Positions 21,488-34,350 of a DNA stretch of 64,000 nt are shown piece by piece. Position 1 is the stretch's first letter; each line of letters begins with the position of its first letter. Origin of the DNA: Oscheius onirici (lineage: Eukaryota; Nematoda; Chromadorea; Rhabditida; Rhabditidae). The notes under the pieces are model-generated. The model searched no databases, was not told the DNA's origin, and saw nothing but the letters and a program-made list of their open reading frames with translations. Location: NCBI GenBank assembly GCA_932521025.1, contig OW051471.1, forward strand, positions 7,688,001 to 7,752,000, in the 5' to 3' direction. The position numbers were made by a program, and so were the translations under genes.

Positions 21488-24400
21488 TCAAATTCGTCCA
21501 ACCTTTTCTATAACTGAGGCACGACTTTTTGTCCTTTCCAATTTATCAAAGGTTGATCGAGGTGGAGGTAGTCGACTATGACCATTTCCACCTGGTAGAA
21601 GAGTATTGGCACCAGCATTTGAATCCTTCTTATGATCTGAGGACGAAGAAGCTGAACAACTTTCCAGCGAAAGACAAAGAATTGATACCTAAACTGGTGA
21701 CAGAGGTCGCTCTTGCTGATCGTCGTCTCTGTTTGAGTTCTGCTCGGACAGCGGGAGTGTTATGAAGACAAAGAATCGGCAATTGAGCACAACCAGTCAA
21801 TTGGGCCAGAATTCTGTTAAGAATACTGAATGGTCTTTAAGTTCTTAGTTACCTCGTTCCGTCAAAAGACCTAATCAGTTGTCGAACCGGCTTGTGGGCG
21901 TTGAAAGAAGAAAGCACTGAGCCCGTTTCCGAAGACCAGGATTCGATCCAAGAATCTTCCATTCCTAGAAAAATATCTGTTTAAATTCATCTAATTGTAC
22001 AAACCAGTGAAAATTACTGTGGCGTCCTGAGTCAATACGACTGTTGTCAAAGGAGCAGAGACTTGTATGACGTGGATGAACTCTCCCGTAGTCACACTCC
22101 ATATGATAAGCTTTTGATCTTTTGCTCCCGACACGACGATTTTCTCGTCTTCGTCCAAAGCAATGCATGTCACAACGTCCTCATGACCAACAAGAACTTG
22201 GGTCAAGTATCCGGATTCGATTTGCCACAATTTCAAAGAGTTGTCAGAGGATCCCGTGGCGACCAGAGCACCTTGAGCTGTAGCAGCGAAACAGGTTATC
22301 GTCTCGTTGTGGTAGATTTTGTTCTTCTGCTGGTATCCGGCATCGGAGTAGGTCCAGATCTTCATCCTAACAAAGAAATTTGAATGAAGCATGAAACTCT
22401 TACTCTTTTGAAAGCTGAGCTGCATATGCAATTATAGTTTTCCCCGTCGGCTGAACGAAGATTGGTGGATAGATTCCGTCCATGTAGTTGTCTTGGACGC
22501 TTTCCAGGTCATCGTCGTTCAGTCCCCAAAGATACATTCGTCCCTCTTTGCAGCAACTGTAGATTCTGCCTCCATCTATCGCTTGAATACACGTCACCTC
22601 GTTATCGTGGATCTGAATTCTTTATTTCAAATTTCTGTAAAGAAAACAGACGTTCATATCTCTGAACACATTTCCAGTAGTCACTTCTATGACCACCACA
22701 TTCCCGTGGGTGTTGCCAGCTAGCAGATAGAGGCTATTCAGTGTGAAAGCCAAGCACGAAACAGGGATCCCTTTCGATTGAATCGCCTGAAACTCAAAAT
22801 GTTTATGAAATAGTCAATTTTACCGTGGTGACACATTGGCATATCTCTAGATCCCAGATGGCTATCACGCCGTTGAACGTGCCACAAGCTCCGGCTTTTT
22901 CGTCTGGAGCCATGGCTATCGCAGTGACGAAACCTTCTTTGTCTTGACTTGTGTCGTGACTGTCGTAGCTTCTTTTATGAACATTCCAGACCTGGACTCT
23001 TGGACCACATCCCGAGACCAAAAAGAAGTTGTCTGCTGTTAGCTAAAATCTTTTGATTACATCTTTTCAAGCGAAAGAGAACCTTCAAAGTGTGTACTGG
23101 AGAAGCTTGTTGACAGTCCAAAATGTCAAGTATCTGTCCGTTATGAATGTCGTAACAATAGATCTTCGATTTAGTGCCGGCAAACATTTGACAGTCGTCC
23201 TGTGCAGCTACCAACGCATTGACTTTTCCCTCGTGCCCCATCAGCTCGTGTAGTTCTGTCGTCGAGACGGTCGAATAGACACGGAGTGTTTCATCTTCAC
23301 ATCCGACTGTGATATAGGAATCGTTTCTGGAAAGTTTGCATGAAAGCTACTGATTGTTTCGTACGAAGTGATTGCCACGCAGCTGACTGGAGCCATCAGT
23401 CCGCCGAGTCTTCCAATGACTGTTCCGCGAGTTATGCTCCAGATGTGAACAACGAAATCTCCGGAGCCTGGAAGCGAGTCTTATGCTGAACGGACTAAAT
23501 GTACCAGTGATCAGATACTCGTCGTTGGAAGTCAACTGAAGAGAGACGACAGATCCAGTATGTTCTGTAAAGTTCCTGAGCAGTTGTCTCGCTTCGAGGT
23601 CGTAGACCTGAACCTTTTTTAAGGTAAAAATATGTTCTCACCTTGGCTGATGAATCTGCCGATCCTGTAATCAGCAGACGATCATCACTACTCAACAACG
23701 AACACATGACTTTCTTCTTGTGAAGAGTGAACGTATCTGTACATTCGCCCTGAAAAACTGTTGATCGTTTTCAAAAACCTTGCTTGCCGTGGAAAAGAGC
23801 CAAACTTTGGTGGAAATGTCTTCAGATGTACTGACGAAAAAGAGTCCGGAATTGCTTGTCGTGAGCGAGGTGACCGTTCCCGTGTGACCCGTAAAACTGT
23901 TGACCAGTAACTGTGAAGGAATGTGGTACATGTAGATGACACCCGGAGCGGATAGATTTCCACTAATGAGAACGTGTTGGTGGTTGTGGGTAGGAGCCAG
24001 AATTGTGTGACCCACTTTCCAGTCTTTTAATGTGAAAGAACGACAGCTCTTCATGATAGGTGGTGGAATCCAGCATGATAGAGGGACAAGCAGTGGCTTT
24101 CGATGGAATGTGTCGACAAAAGTCATAGACTTTTCGACCAAAGTGTTGAGGAAGTGACTGTTCTCAGCCCTTGTGTATCGAAGACGTCCGATGACTTCCG
24201 CTGTCAACTGGTCTGGATCTCGAACGATTGTCGGTAACGCAGGAAGAAGAACTTGCTCACAGAGCACTGAAAGAGTCAGAAGTTATATGAGGAGTGATGA
24301 CGTTTTCTGGTAATAAGGTCAACCAACATGTGTTGGAGAGCAAATATATATTTTTTGTTCTGATGTTACCAAAAATATTGTCTGAAATTTGTTTGGACTA

Positions 24401-27400
24401 CTCAATTTACTCTTCTTGCGCATAACAAAAACTTACGTGGTGGTTTTACGATACACGCCATGAGGTAGTAGGATTAGGTAGTGTTTTCAGTTCTTCATAT
24501 GCCTTTAATATATAAAAAAAACGCGCCTCAACAACAACAACGTCAATCCAGCCATTTCATTTATCCCCCTGTTTGCAAAAATAGCTGTTCTTTGTGTCTA
24601 TTTATGCCTCTCTTCCAAATCTATTTATGTCTCACGCGTATTTACCTTGAATATCGTGGTGCAGAACCTGCATCGCACATTCTTCGTAGAGTGTTAGCAG
24701 ATGGAGAATGCCGCAGGAACAGCAGACTGCGTCGAGGTACTCGAACTGACACAAGGTCCAGTCTTTGAGCGAGTCCATGTTACCTAAAGAAACTTCTGTT
24801 CAGATTATTCTTTGGTCCAACCCGTGTGAAGAAGATGGTACCAGAGATTTCGAAGTTTCCGAACATTAAACGTCCCATTGTCTCTTTTTGTGGCTTGAGG
24901 AAAGACGTGATAAGTTATACATGATCTCGGTGAACTGATCTCTTGATCCTGAACAATTTCCGCCAACACGTCGGAGATTTGGTTGTGGGCAGCCTTGATC
25001 ATGTAGACATTCGTCAAGTATCTAGTTTAGTGTTGTGAGGGGGGTTTTTCGAAACTTCTTACCTGTGCCTAAAAGTAGTTACGAGACCAACATGGCTGAT
25101 TATGTAGACTATCCGATGATCGAGGTTGACTTTCTTCAACAAAGAACCTAAATGATTTTGAAGACTTTCGATAGACACTGACCGAAAGCTTGAAGAATGT
25201 CATCCAAATAAAGTGGATCGAAGGAGAAGCCATCTCGTAAAGTTCCCATGAGATCGTGATTGGAAGACAGGACATCGAAGAGTTCCATAGAAGTAAGGCC
25301 GTTGAGGGAACAAACCAAATAGCGACAGATCTCCTGAACGGCGCTCGAACCGAGAGAGGATTCCAGACGATCAAGACGACCTGAGAACACTGTTTCGATT
25401 AATTATTCTATCTTACCTTCTAGTCCGCCAGAAAGAGAACCACCTCTGGTTTGAAGCATCTCGTCCATCAGAGTTTCTGCCAGAAGGACATTACAGTTGT
25501 TTCCAGTCAACTGAATAACGTCTACAATTTTCTATATACTCTTAGGTACCTGATGTTTGATCAGAGACAGTTGTTCACTGCTGAGTTTTCTCTGCATTTG
25601 GGTCATATTCAGTTTGAGCATTTCGATAATGCTGTCACTGTTCAGTGGATCCAGATTGATCGTCTGTTGCACAAGGAAAATTGAGTTGACGGGACTTGTG
25701 TTTTGAGCTGTTACGAACAGATACAGATTGTTTGGAGCCTAAGTTTACAATTTTAAAGAGCAAAGCAACGAGTCAAACTTTTTGTAGACGTTGCTTTATC
25801 GAGCTGAGAAAGTGTCCGCATTTGTTGAGATTGATATCGTCGATGAATACATAACAAGGCCTATCGAGTTTCTTGAGCAAGTTTTCGAATTCGACAATGG
25901 TCGAGTTCAGTAGAAAAGACTGAACGGATCTTGGACTGATTAAAGGAGTCAAACCTTTTGGATGCGAGCTAAAGACTGTTGTGATATGACAGCAAGAGTG
26001 GCCGCGATATGATGCCACAACTCGTGAGCAAAGATAGAAGAATACGTGAGATTGGAAAACCTAGTAGTTTTTGTTACTTAAATGAGAAGAACAAGAAACC
26101 TGATAATTTTATGAGCCTTTTCCGGAGCTTTTTCGTAAAGTCGACAAAGAAATTGTGTTTTTCCGCAAAGCTCTGGTCCCTGGAGTAGAAAGACACCGCC
26201 CTCTTTGGGCTCCAAGATCTGGGTTATCAGTTTGTCGTAATTGGCTCGTGCTAGCCAAGGATGAGCTTTTATTCGGTCCAGAACATGAGCTGAATTTGAT
26301 TTTTTTGCTCAGAAGAAATCTTCTAACAAACCTGTATGCATAGTATGTTCTTCGCTTGACAATGTGAATAAAGACTTTTGAACTTCCGAGGGTATTCCCA
26401 GATAGTTTTCCAGAAGCTGGGACTTCATTCTCTCTGTTATCTGAAGCCTCATTTGAAATGTTCAGTTATGTAAAAATACCTGTCTGGTGAGATTGTTTTT
26501 GTACCGATCGGACTCTTTCGTATTGAAAAAGTTCTCAATATCGCAGCTGTCCAGAGTCAGATTGTGAGAAAAGACCATCTTCTGATCCATTCGACCAGAG
26601 ACGAGATTTTTCAGATCCCTGATAGATCTCTTCCCTTCGTCCGTCTTTTCCGAGTACTTGGCGTTCTTTCCCTTGTTCTCTTGAGCATCTGAACCCTTTT
26701 TATGGTTCTATTGAAAAGTGTCTACTTTGAAACATCCTGAGAACGAAAAGAACGCGTGTTCCCATAGCAAGTGCTTTGTTTACAACAAAGTGCACTGACG
26801 ATTGGAAGAATCTCGCCTGGCGGATCTCGTGGATCTGGTTGATGGTTCCCTCCTCAAATGCCTAAACACGTATAAGTCTCGAAAATAGTTTCAGTAACCG
26901 CTTTGGCTCCTTTCTGAATGAGCTTGACCAGTTTTGTTTTTGACTTGTTGTCCATATTTGGGTTGAGAAGACGGTACTCCTCGTGTTCATGCGTTCTGTC
27001 AATGACATAGTTCTGGTCCAGAAATTTCACGTCTGAAAAGTGTTTTAAAGCAATAAAAATATCTTAGAATACCTCCGTTCTGTTCAAAGACCGCCTGCCT
27101 GATGGAATCGTACTCAGCCTTTCTAATTTCCGTCGGTGGACCAACTTCCCCATAGCAGTCGCCGAGCAGACACTGAAATGAATTTTTTTTCATCCAAGCG
27201 TTTCGAGAAAATTACAATTATCCAGTCAGTCTCTCCCCGATCAAGAATATTGATAATGTGTTCCGCATGTTGTGTGGTCAAAGAGCCCGTCTCGGCCAGA
27301 GGATCAACCCATTCGAGATCAACTCCGACATGGAAGGCTATCTGCTGAAGCTCCGGCAGAATGTCATTCCAGAGAATTTTCCTCTCAAAGGCGAATTCTG

Positions 27401-27665
27401 AAATATTCGAGTGAAAGTAAGAAAAGAACCGACCAGTGGCATCGTTGTAAGCCAATATAATTCGGCTACGGTGTACTGTCGGAGGTTTGTAGGCGGGAAC
27501 AGGGAGTGGAGGTGAATCTACGGCTTTCTCTGGTTTCCTTTCTGGTGGCCTCTGGATTTTTTTCTCCACCGGAGGTTTTTCCACGGGTTTCTCAACTACC
27601 GCCTGTTGCTGTAGCTGCTGTTTCTCCTTCTCCGCCAACTGCTTCTTACTATTCCGTCGGAACAT
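21488..27665 (-). CDS. NACHT and WD40-repeat STAND protein (NWD type)
   Basis: 28 minus-strand exons, all in phase: 27665-27434, 27397-27216, 27172-27073, 27032-26899, 26861-26726, 26688-26480, 26440-26332, 26289-26100, 26060-25955, 25919-25779, 25738-25550, 25510-25417, 25380-25183, 25147-25063, 25021-24822, 24783-24646, 24266-23779, 23749-23642, 23607-23505, 23467-23365, 23326-23083, 23042-22824, 22786-22652, 22612-22404, 22366-22005, 21964-21871, 21813-21689, 21651-21488; 1,598 residues. After a low-complexity N-terminus, a DUF4062-like domain ([30 protein letters not shown]) leads to a NACHT NTPase with P-loop GPELCGKT (~405) and Walker [10 protein letters not shown] (~490), a helical middle, and about a dozen WD40 repeats (~900-1520). 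Architecture matches animal NWD1/NWD2-type signalling hubs. The 26725 junction has an alternative splice solution; the C-terminus is Ser/Arg-rich. Confidence 0.92.
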
Positions 27666-27910
27666 CGTCTACCGTAATCTCATTCTGAACCAAAAGATTC
27701 TTTAAACTTTTTACAAAAGAGAAGACGAGAAAGTACTGGATTTACAGGTTACCCTCGCTGTCTCAATCTGCCGCCTAGGGTGGAACTTCCATGCTGTTAC
27801 AACCCTCGCTCCCGACTGGGACAGCTGTTCATTGGGGCAGCGTAGGACCCCAACGCGAACTCTTATCCCTCTATTATTATCTCTCATGTATTTTTGAATA
27901 TTTCCTCAAA

Positions 27911-30900
27911 ATGTCCTATATGTCATCGAAACCCCCTTCGACCACAGCCGCTGGTGGACCTGTGACGGCGACAAAAAGCCTATTCTGGACTGTCTATTAC
28001 TTTTTCTACTTTTTGTTGACGTAAGTGTGGGGGTGCAGCTGAAGACCAGTAGATTGGCTTGATAAAAAAAGTGGGGGATCACCTGTGAGTCTTTTTTTGC
28101 ACGGGGGTGGGAGGCACAGATGTTGACAACTTTTCTGACAAATTACTCAAAGGTTATTTTTAAGATTTGCAGATATTTCTGTGGGAATATTGGTCAAAAA
28201 TACAATTGGTGATATACGAAGAGTTCATCTTTGAGTACAGCTCGCTGCAGATTCTAAACCTAAAGTTATTCATAATATCCTCTCCATTTAGATGAAATTT
28301 GTTTCGATTCGTCTAGATTTACATATTCGCACTTTCTAGGGCTCGTTCATGCAAACAGATGCGGAAGCGTTGAAAGTGGTCTAACTAGAGATCACATTCG
28401 AGGAAGATAAACTTTCCAAAGTACACAAAAATACTCACAATGTTTCAAAAGTAATCACATTTGGTCAATTACAAGCAGGTGTCGAGAGAGGCAGCTGCCG
28501 AGATCGATCAGACTGCTCAAAGAGCTGAAAAGGGCAAGACGATTAATCTGGCGGTAAAATCGAAAGAGTTTCAGCGGACAGCCAGAATGGAAATGTGAGA
28601 GTCATCAACACGAGCCGCTGATTGCCTGCTGCGGACGACAAGCATCTGCGAACGAGGAAAATGCAAACTTCAAATGGAATTCAAGTCAGTCGGCCGCGTC
28701 TTCACGCTCCAATGGATACTTCAATGAACCCTATCAACAAAATGGACACAGATACTCGTCTGGTCCTCGGGAAGGAATCGTTGGACGAGTCAAGGGATTA
28801 GCTTCTGATTCGTGGAATTGGCTGAAGAGAGCTGGACGATGGATTGGACAGAAGACAATTCAAGGAGTGAAAGTTGTCGGGAAGGGACTCGGATGGGTTT
28901 GGGAGAAGCTGAAGTCCGTCTGGAACTATTTCCGATCATTCCAGTTACAAGCAGCCAGAAGCAAGAGTCTACCTCCTCCTCAAGTCTTAAGTAAGTTTTC
29001 TCAAAAATCCAAATCCAACGATTCTATAGGTCCCAAGCCATTCTGTCCAGATTCTCCCAGTTTCAATAAAGTCACCTTCGATCCAGATGCCACATTCCAG
29101 GCATTCAAACACAATATGGATGCGTCAATCAAGGATCAATTGGAGGAAAAGTTGCAGCCACCCACACAACACTACCATCAACAGGAAGAAGACGTTGACG
29201 AGAGGTCTGTGTCAAAACGAAACTAATGAGAATCGAGAGAGTTACATGGTACTATTAAAAGCTTTTAGAACCCTCCGGGAACCATCTGTGCCTCCACCAC
29301 CGCCGCCGCCTCCACCTCCTCAAAAGCCTATTCGAATCGAGAGATCTGTCGAGCCTCCAGAGGTCGTTGCTCGAATCACTGCTCCTCTTCCTCAGATGGA
29401 ATCTTATCACGAACGAAAGGAGGACAAGAAGGAGCACAAAGTGCCGAGAGGAGTGCCAGAAATGGCCAAAGAAGTGATGGCTGAGCTGTCGGGCAGACTG
29501 TCACGAGGACCCTCGGCTCAGAGAGAAATGACTCAGAGTTGTCATCCAGACATGCCGGAGTGGAAAGACGAAAACAGGCTAGTTTTAATGATATAAAAAC
29601 AGGAATGGACGGACTTTAGATACGACAGATCTGGTTCGGCAACACCATGGAGAGCCAGCAGCGTTGGACCAACAATGCGAAGACTGGAGCAGGTCGTTTC
29701 AAGACTGGACCCTCAAGACAACGAAGCCAGTGATAATGAAGCACAGTATGTCTTCAGGTCGGACTTTTGGCTACAAATGCTAACTGAATTGAGTTTTAGA
29801 CCTCCCCCGACTCGGCCGGCCGATTATCAAATGGGAAGAAGTGTGTTCAATCCTTTGGAAGAAGCCGAAAGAATGAGAGAGTCGATCAACAAAAAGTCTC
29901 ATCAGGAAACTCGCGGATATGAGTCGCCATCTGTCACCCCATCCAGCTACTATACTGAAAGAAGATACAACGGGTGAGTCCGAAATTCGGTATTTTCGTG
30001 CCTGCAATCGCTTGAATGCATCTGAATAGAGCTGGGAATTCATCGAATACGAAAAATTGGTCAAATGGAAATTGTCAGACTTTTAATCTATATAACGAGA
30101 ACAGCAGAATCACCTGTTACCACAGATTACGGCCACAAAAAGTAACAAAAAGAGTCCTCTGGGAACGGAGGCAATTGACTGGGTCTACCCTGGCTGTAAC
30201 CTACTCGTGGGGCGCAATATTTGACGGCACAAGCGTTAAATTCAATTTAGCCAAGAGTGCTCGAGGGTAAAGCAAGGCGCGAACAGGGAGTTGTCGCTGT
30301 TCTTTCTTGGGAATTTCCCGAATCCTACGTTCTGGAAACTATCAGACCCTCTGCAAAAATCGGAGTTCCAGAAAAGCTCTTCGGTAGATTATGAGACGAA
30401 GACTCTTTGCTCGACATTTTGTAGTGTGTCAAAAATTCAGATCCTTGAAGGCGTGATCATTGAAGGCAGTTATGGGCAGATGGAATGGGTGACTGGAATA
30501 GCAATGAGAAAGGGGAAACGTACTTCCGAGGTTGATAATCGAGTGAGAATGAGAGCTGGGTTGGCTGCCGTAGCAACCGCCGCTGTTACCTGGGTTTGAT
30601 CAGACTCTCGAATATAGTCGAAGGAGGACGAAATATCATTAACAGGATGACGAGAGCGACTAATTAATTGGCGCCGAGCGGTGAAAGAGGAATCCGTCCG
30701 TGCTCTGACGTTAATTGACCGCGATGCAAAAAGACAACACAATCTTGTCGCATTTAAGGGAGAACGAACTGCGACAGAGAGCAAAGACCGTCGAGCCAAG
30801 TCAGTGCTACGTCAGACCATTCACACCGTCACTTGCCTACTCGTACGTTTGGAAAAGTACTGTAGGATACTGAGAAATGTCTTAGATCTGCTCCATTTAC

Positions 30901-32938
30901 TTCACACACAGCCAGAAGAAGCAAAACACCGGTGTCCTTCGATCGAGGAAACAACTTTGCCTACGACCGGAACGAGATTTCTGATGGTAGGTTAAAATTA
31001 TGCAGTTGTGCTTTTACGCAATGAGATTGATAGAATGGGGGTGTAGACACGTTATTAAATGACGTTTGCACAATTGCCTTTATTTCCGAAATAACCAGCC
31101 AGTGTGCGTGTCAAGTGATGTTGCTCGAAACTACATATTTGTCTGGATGCAAAGGATAGAAAAACGCTGTAAAATATATAAAAACAAGCCGCTAGAATAA
31201 TGAGACCGACGTTCGTCATTCATTTTTCTCTAATGGCGGCTGCATGTTGCCTGGATGATGTTTCATAGATTCTCACAATAGGGCACAAAACATATGGTGA
31301 CTAGCACCAAGGAATTTACCCAAACTACACTAGGTGTCAGACAATTGGAAGTGCATTGGTAACCTGTGCACTGAAGTACACTGAAGACGCAGTTCATAGA
31401 AATTTTCAGCCAGAAATGTGCACTATTCTTTGAGAGAACAAATTTTCACAGCAGATCAAGATCTTAAGGTTTTGCAGAGCATTAGGCAGTTTGAACGGAT
31501 TATTTTGTTCAGAAGGTGTCTTTGGGTACAAGTATGATATGAAACTGGCACGACTAGTAAATTTCAATAAAATGCTTATAAGTTCCTTCTTCCAGGAGTC
31601 GTGAACAACACTGCCCGTCGTTGGCCGCCTGTGAGCAACGCGACAGGAGCTCCCTTCGAACGAGACAATTGGATTCAAGATATTATGGGAAGAAATGACG
31701 AAGATGGCTTAATTACCACAATGTGCAGACGTGGGTCTCTTTCCTATTCGGAGTCGGTTGCTTCTCACTTTTTGCAATTAATCAAAGAAAGTTCAAAATT
31801 GTGCACCAATGAGGATGTTTTCGATTGTTTGGACTGGGCTTACGTGTCGTGTAAACGAGATGTGTGTCAGAAAGGGAACAAGGACATCAAGCCAGAGAAA
31901 ATTACATAGTAATTAAGAGCCCTTGTCAACAGATGGTAATAAGCAAGCGCCATGATTTATTTGGAGAAGGCGCTATTTCAACCTCTTTGTATTCACGCAA
32001 AAATAGGAAAAAGTTACCCAGACGGAGAATTTTTTGGGGCGGCTATAAAACGAGATAAGTGCGTTCGTTTCATCTCACAGAGTCCTTCTAAGAAAGGCAA
32101 TGAAACTGGAATTTTCCATTTTGATCAGAGAGTTCTTTAAAAGAGAGATAAAAAGTGAAAGAACGGGCGCTTCTGTCTCTCACTGCGGCGCTAATCGCGT
32201 GAATATTTCAAAAAGTGCCGAATCATTAACAAGGAGGAGAGAAAGGGAGGTGAGAGGAACGACGAGTCGAAGGGACCCCTGAAGCAGCAAACAAGCGGAA
32301 GAGCGGTGTCTAATCGCGCCACACGAGCGTGTGGCGCCTAATTCCATTCGGAGCCCTCGGATTGCTTTATTTGAATAGAGGCTAGGACCCTGAAAGCGCC
32401 TAGCCAGAGCATCTGCCCAGCCGAGCAGCCTAATTGAAGATACTGCCCACAGCAATATGCGCTAACCCACGGCTAGAACAAAAGCTCGACCAGTCCAGTC
32501 GGATAATCGTCGGGAAATTTAATTTCAGGAGTGGTTGAGAGGAAAACGGAAGACAACTGGAAGTGGAGAGACGAAGCCGGTCGTCTCGTTGACGAGCAGA
32601 ATCAGCGGAAATGGAAGGTACGGGTTTTTGTAGCTTTTTTGGAAGATTGGTCTCAGGGTGAACTGGATACTGTAGTCCGCGACGGTCCTGAGCAGGGAAG
32701 ACAGTGGAGTCGGACGGTCGAAGTCAAGCCAAACGGTACAAATTATTCTTTTCCTCAAACAATTTATGCTTTTTTCGGCGCGACGCTGTTCCAAGACGTC
32801 AGTCGTCAATACGACAGAGATTATGTCGTCGAGGTGAGATTTTGGAAACAAAGAGATGGTAAACAGTCGGATTACAGAGCGTCGTCCGAAACTACTAGAA
32901 CTTCTTCTTCTTCCTCCCCCGTGAAAATTCTCTTTTAG
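27911..32938 (+). CDS. Long proline-rich protein of unknown family with N-terminal hydrophobic segment
   Basis: Exons, in phase from the second on: 27911-28020, 28479-28594, 28686-28990, 29030-29204, 29269-29577, 29620-29745, 29800-29973, 30916-30986, 31596-31730, 32529-32617, 32657-32735, 32796-32938; about 610 residues. Exon 1 encodes a hydrophobic run (LFWTVYYFFYFLLT) but its phase does not fit exon 2, so an exon is missing or exon 1 belongs elsewhere. Next come a helical piece (TINLAVKSKEFQRTARM), a Lys/Trp/Gly-rich amphipathic stretch (GWVWEKLKSVWNYFRSF), a run of ten prolines, and a basic/acidic C-terminus with WPPVSNATG and RQYDRDYVVE. The intron after 29577 appears to be GC-AG. Introns after exon 7 are large (about 600-940 bases). 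AATAAA at 32980-32985. I recognise no domain; the exon chain itself is well supported. Confidence 0.65.
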
Positions 32939-32985
32939 TAGAAAGTAGTATTTTTTCCTGCGTATTTATAAATGTGACTAATAAA

Positions 32986-34350
32986 TGGGTTCTTTATTTT
33001 CCACTTTCCATTTTGACCCCATTTAAAAAAATCTATAGCGAACATAGTCTGTTTTCCCGCAGAATTTCATTTGTCGGATCGTTTATTCATTCCGATTGAT
33101 GCACCTGGCTCTTTGTTTAGCAGAAGTTCCCCATCCCGTCGGTATTCTCGCCTCCCAGTTCCCACAACAGACATAGACAGGCCAACAATCAACTGTCTCC
33201 CATTATTGTCATGAGACTCTCAACCAATTTCCTCATTCTGACCGATGTCCCTTGATATTCTCCGAAGTAATCAGTCTCTGCAGAACATTCGTTTCCGCAC
33301 ATACTAGCCGATTGATGAAGGCCTATACTTGGCTCGGTTTTCACATGTATCCACTCGACCTTTTGGTCTAGAAAAGCTGCTGAAAAAAGATTACTCTTTG
33401 AGCCACCGAAACATACCGCGACAGTGTCTCTGTCGCAAATGTTTAAAGACTACCTTCATTAATCTTATGATCAGTCATCCCGGACTTTGTTCTTTTGACC
33501 TTTTTGCCAATTTATGTTTCAGAAAGTTCTAGTGCTGAGCGTTTGCCACCTCTGCGAGAGGCTGCATTTTCCACCTATTCATTTGACTATCGGACTCCCG
33601 AGATCAAAACAGCAATTGCTTGACGAGATCCTAATTGCATCGTTGGAGTCGTTTTCAGTCTTTCCTATTTTCACGATTCAGTGAAACTCTATTTAAAAAA
33701 AAGGTATATCCTCTTTCTGTACATTAGTTTCTCTCCTTCTGCTCATTCTTGTGTTCAGAATACTCACACAGCCTTTTGTATCTTTTCTAGCTCAGTTAGC
33801 CAAACGTACAGACAATCATACTTTGTACTCACAGGAAAAGAACAATCGTGTACAATTCCGTAAACTATCAGAGAGCAAGAAACATGGTTCTGCTTGACTT
33901 AACAGACACCTAACTCGTTGTTTTCCGCAAAAACACAATTTTTTAAAGTTCGTCATGTTTTCGTTTCATGCTCTGAAACAAAATTATTCCTACTTTGCGA
34001 TTTCGAATAGTCAAGCTATTTCCATCAAAAATCATTTTCGCGCTATATTAGTCATTCAAGTGAGTATAGGTTAAGGCGTCCCCCGCACTTCTCAACATTA
34101 TTTTAATGTTTCTGTATTTTGTATTGTGTAGGTGATGACTAACGTTTGCACAACCTGACGTGGTTGTGTGTGCCAATTAATGATAGCTCAGCTAACTCTT
34201 AGTTACAAGTCAAAATATGGCGGTCGAGGAATCCTCTAGCGCATTTTCAATTTTCGCAGTTTCTATTCAATTCTCTCCCAAAAAAATAATCCAGAATACT
34301 TCCAGATAGTATCATCACCTAGTATCAATCCTAACAAGACACTATAGGAT
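32986..34350. other. Intergenic region
   Basis: About 1.4 kb between the unknown proline-rich gene and the Sra-type receptor. No gene, RNA or obvious repeat recognised. Confidence 0.4.

Noticed and set aside
28021-28478. Missing exon between exons 1 and 2 of the proline-rich gene
   Set aside because: A candidate exon after TTTGCAG near 28169 extends the hydrophobic run but cannot restore phase with any donor I can find, so it was not added.
28479-28600. 21-base intron (GTAAAATCG...TTTCAG) in the proline-rich gene
   Set aside because: Too short to be spliced; the continuous frame with a donor at 28595 gives a better protein.
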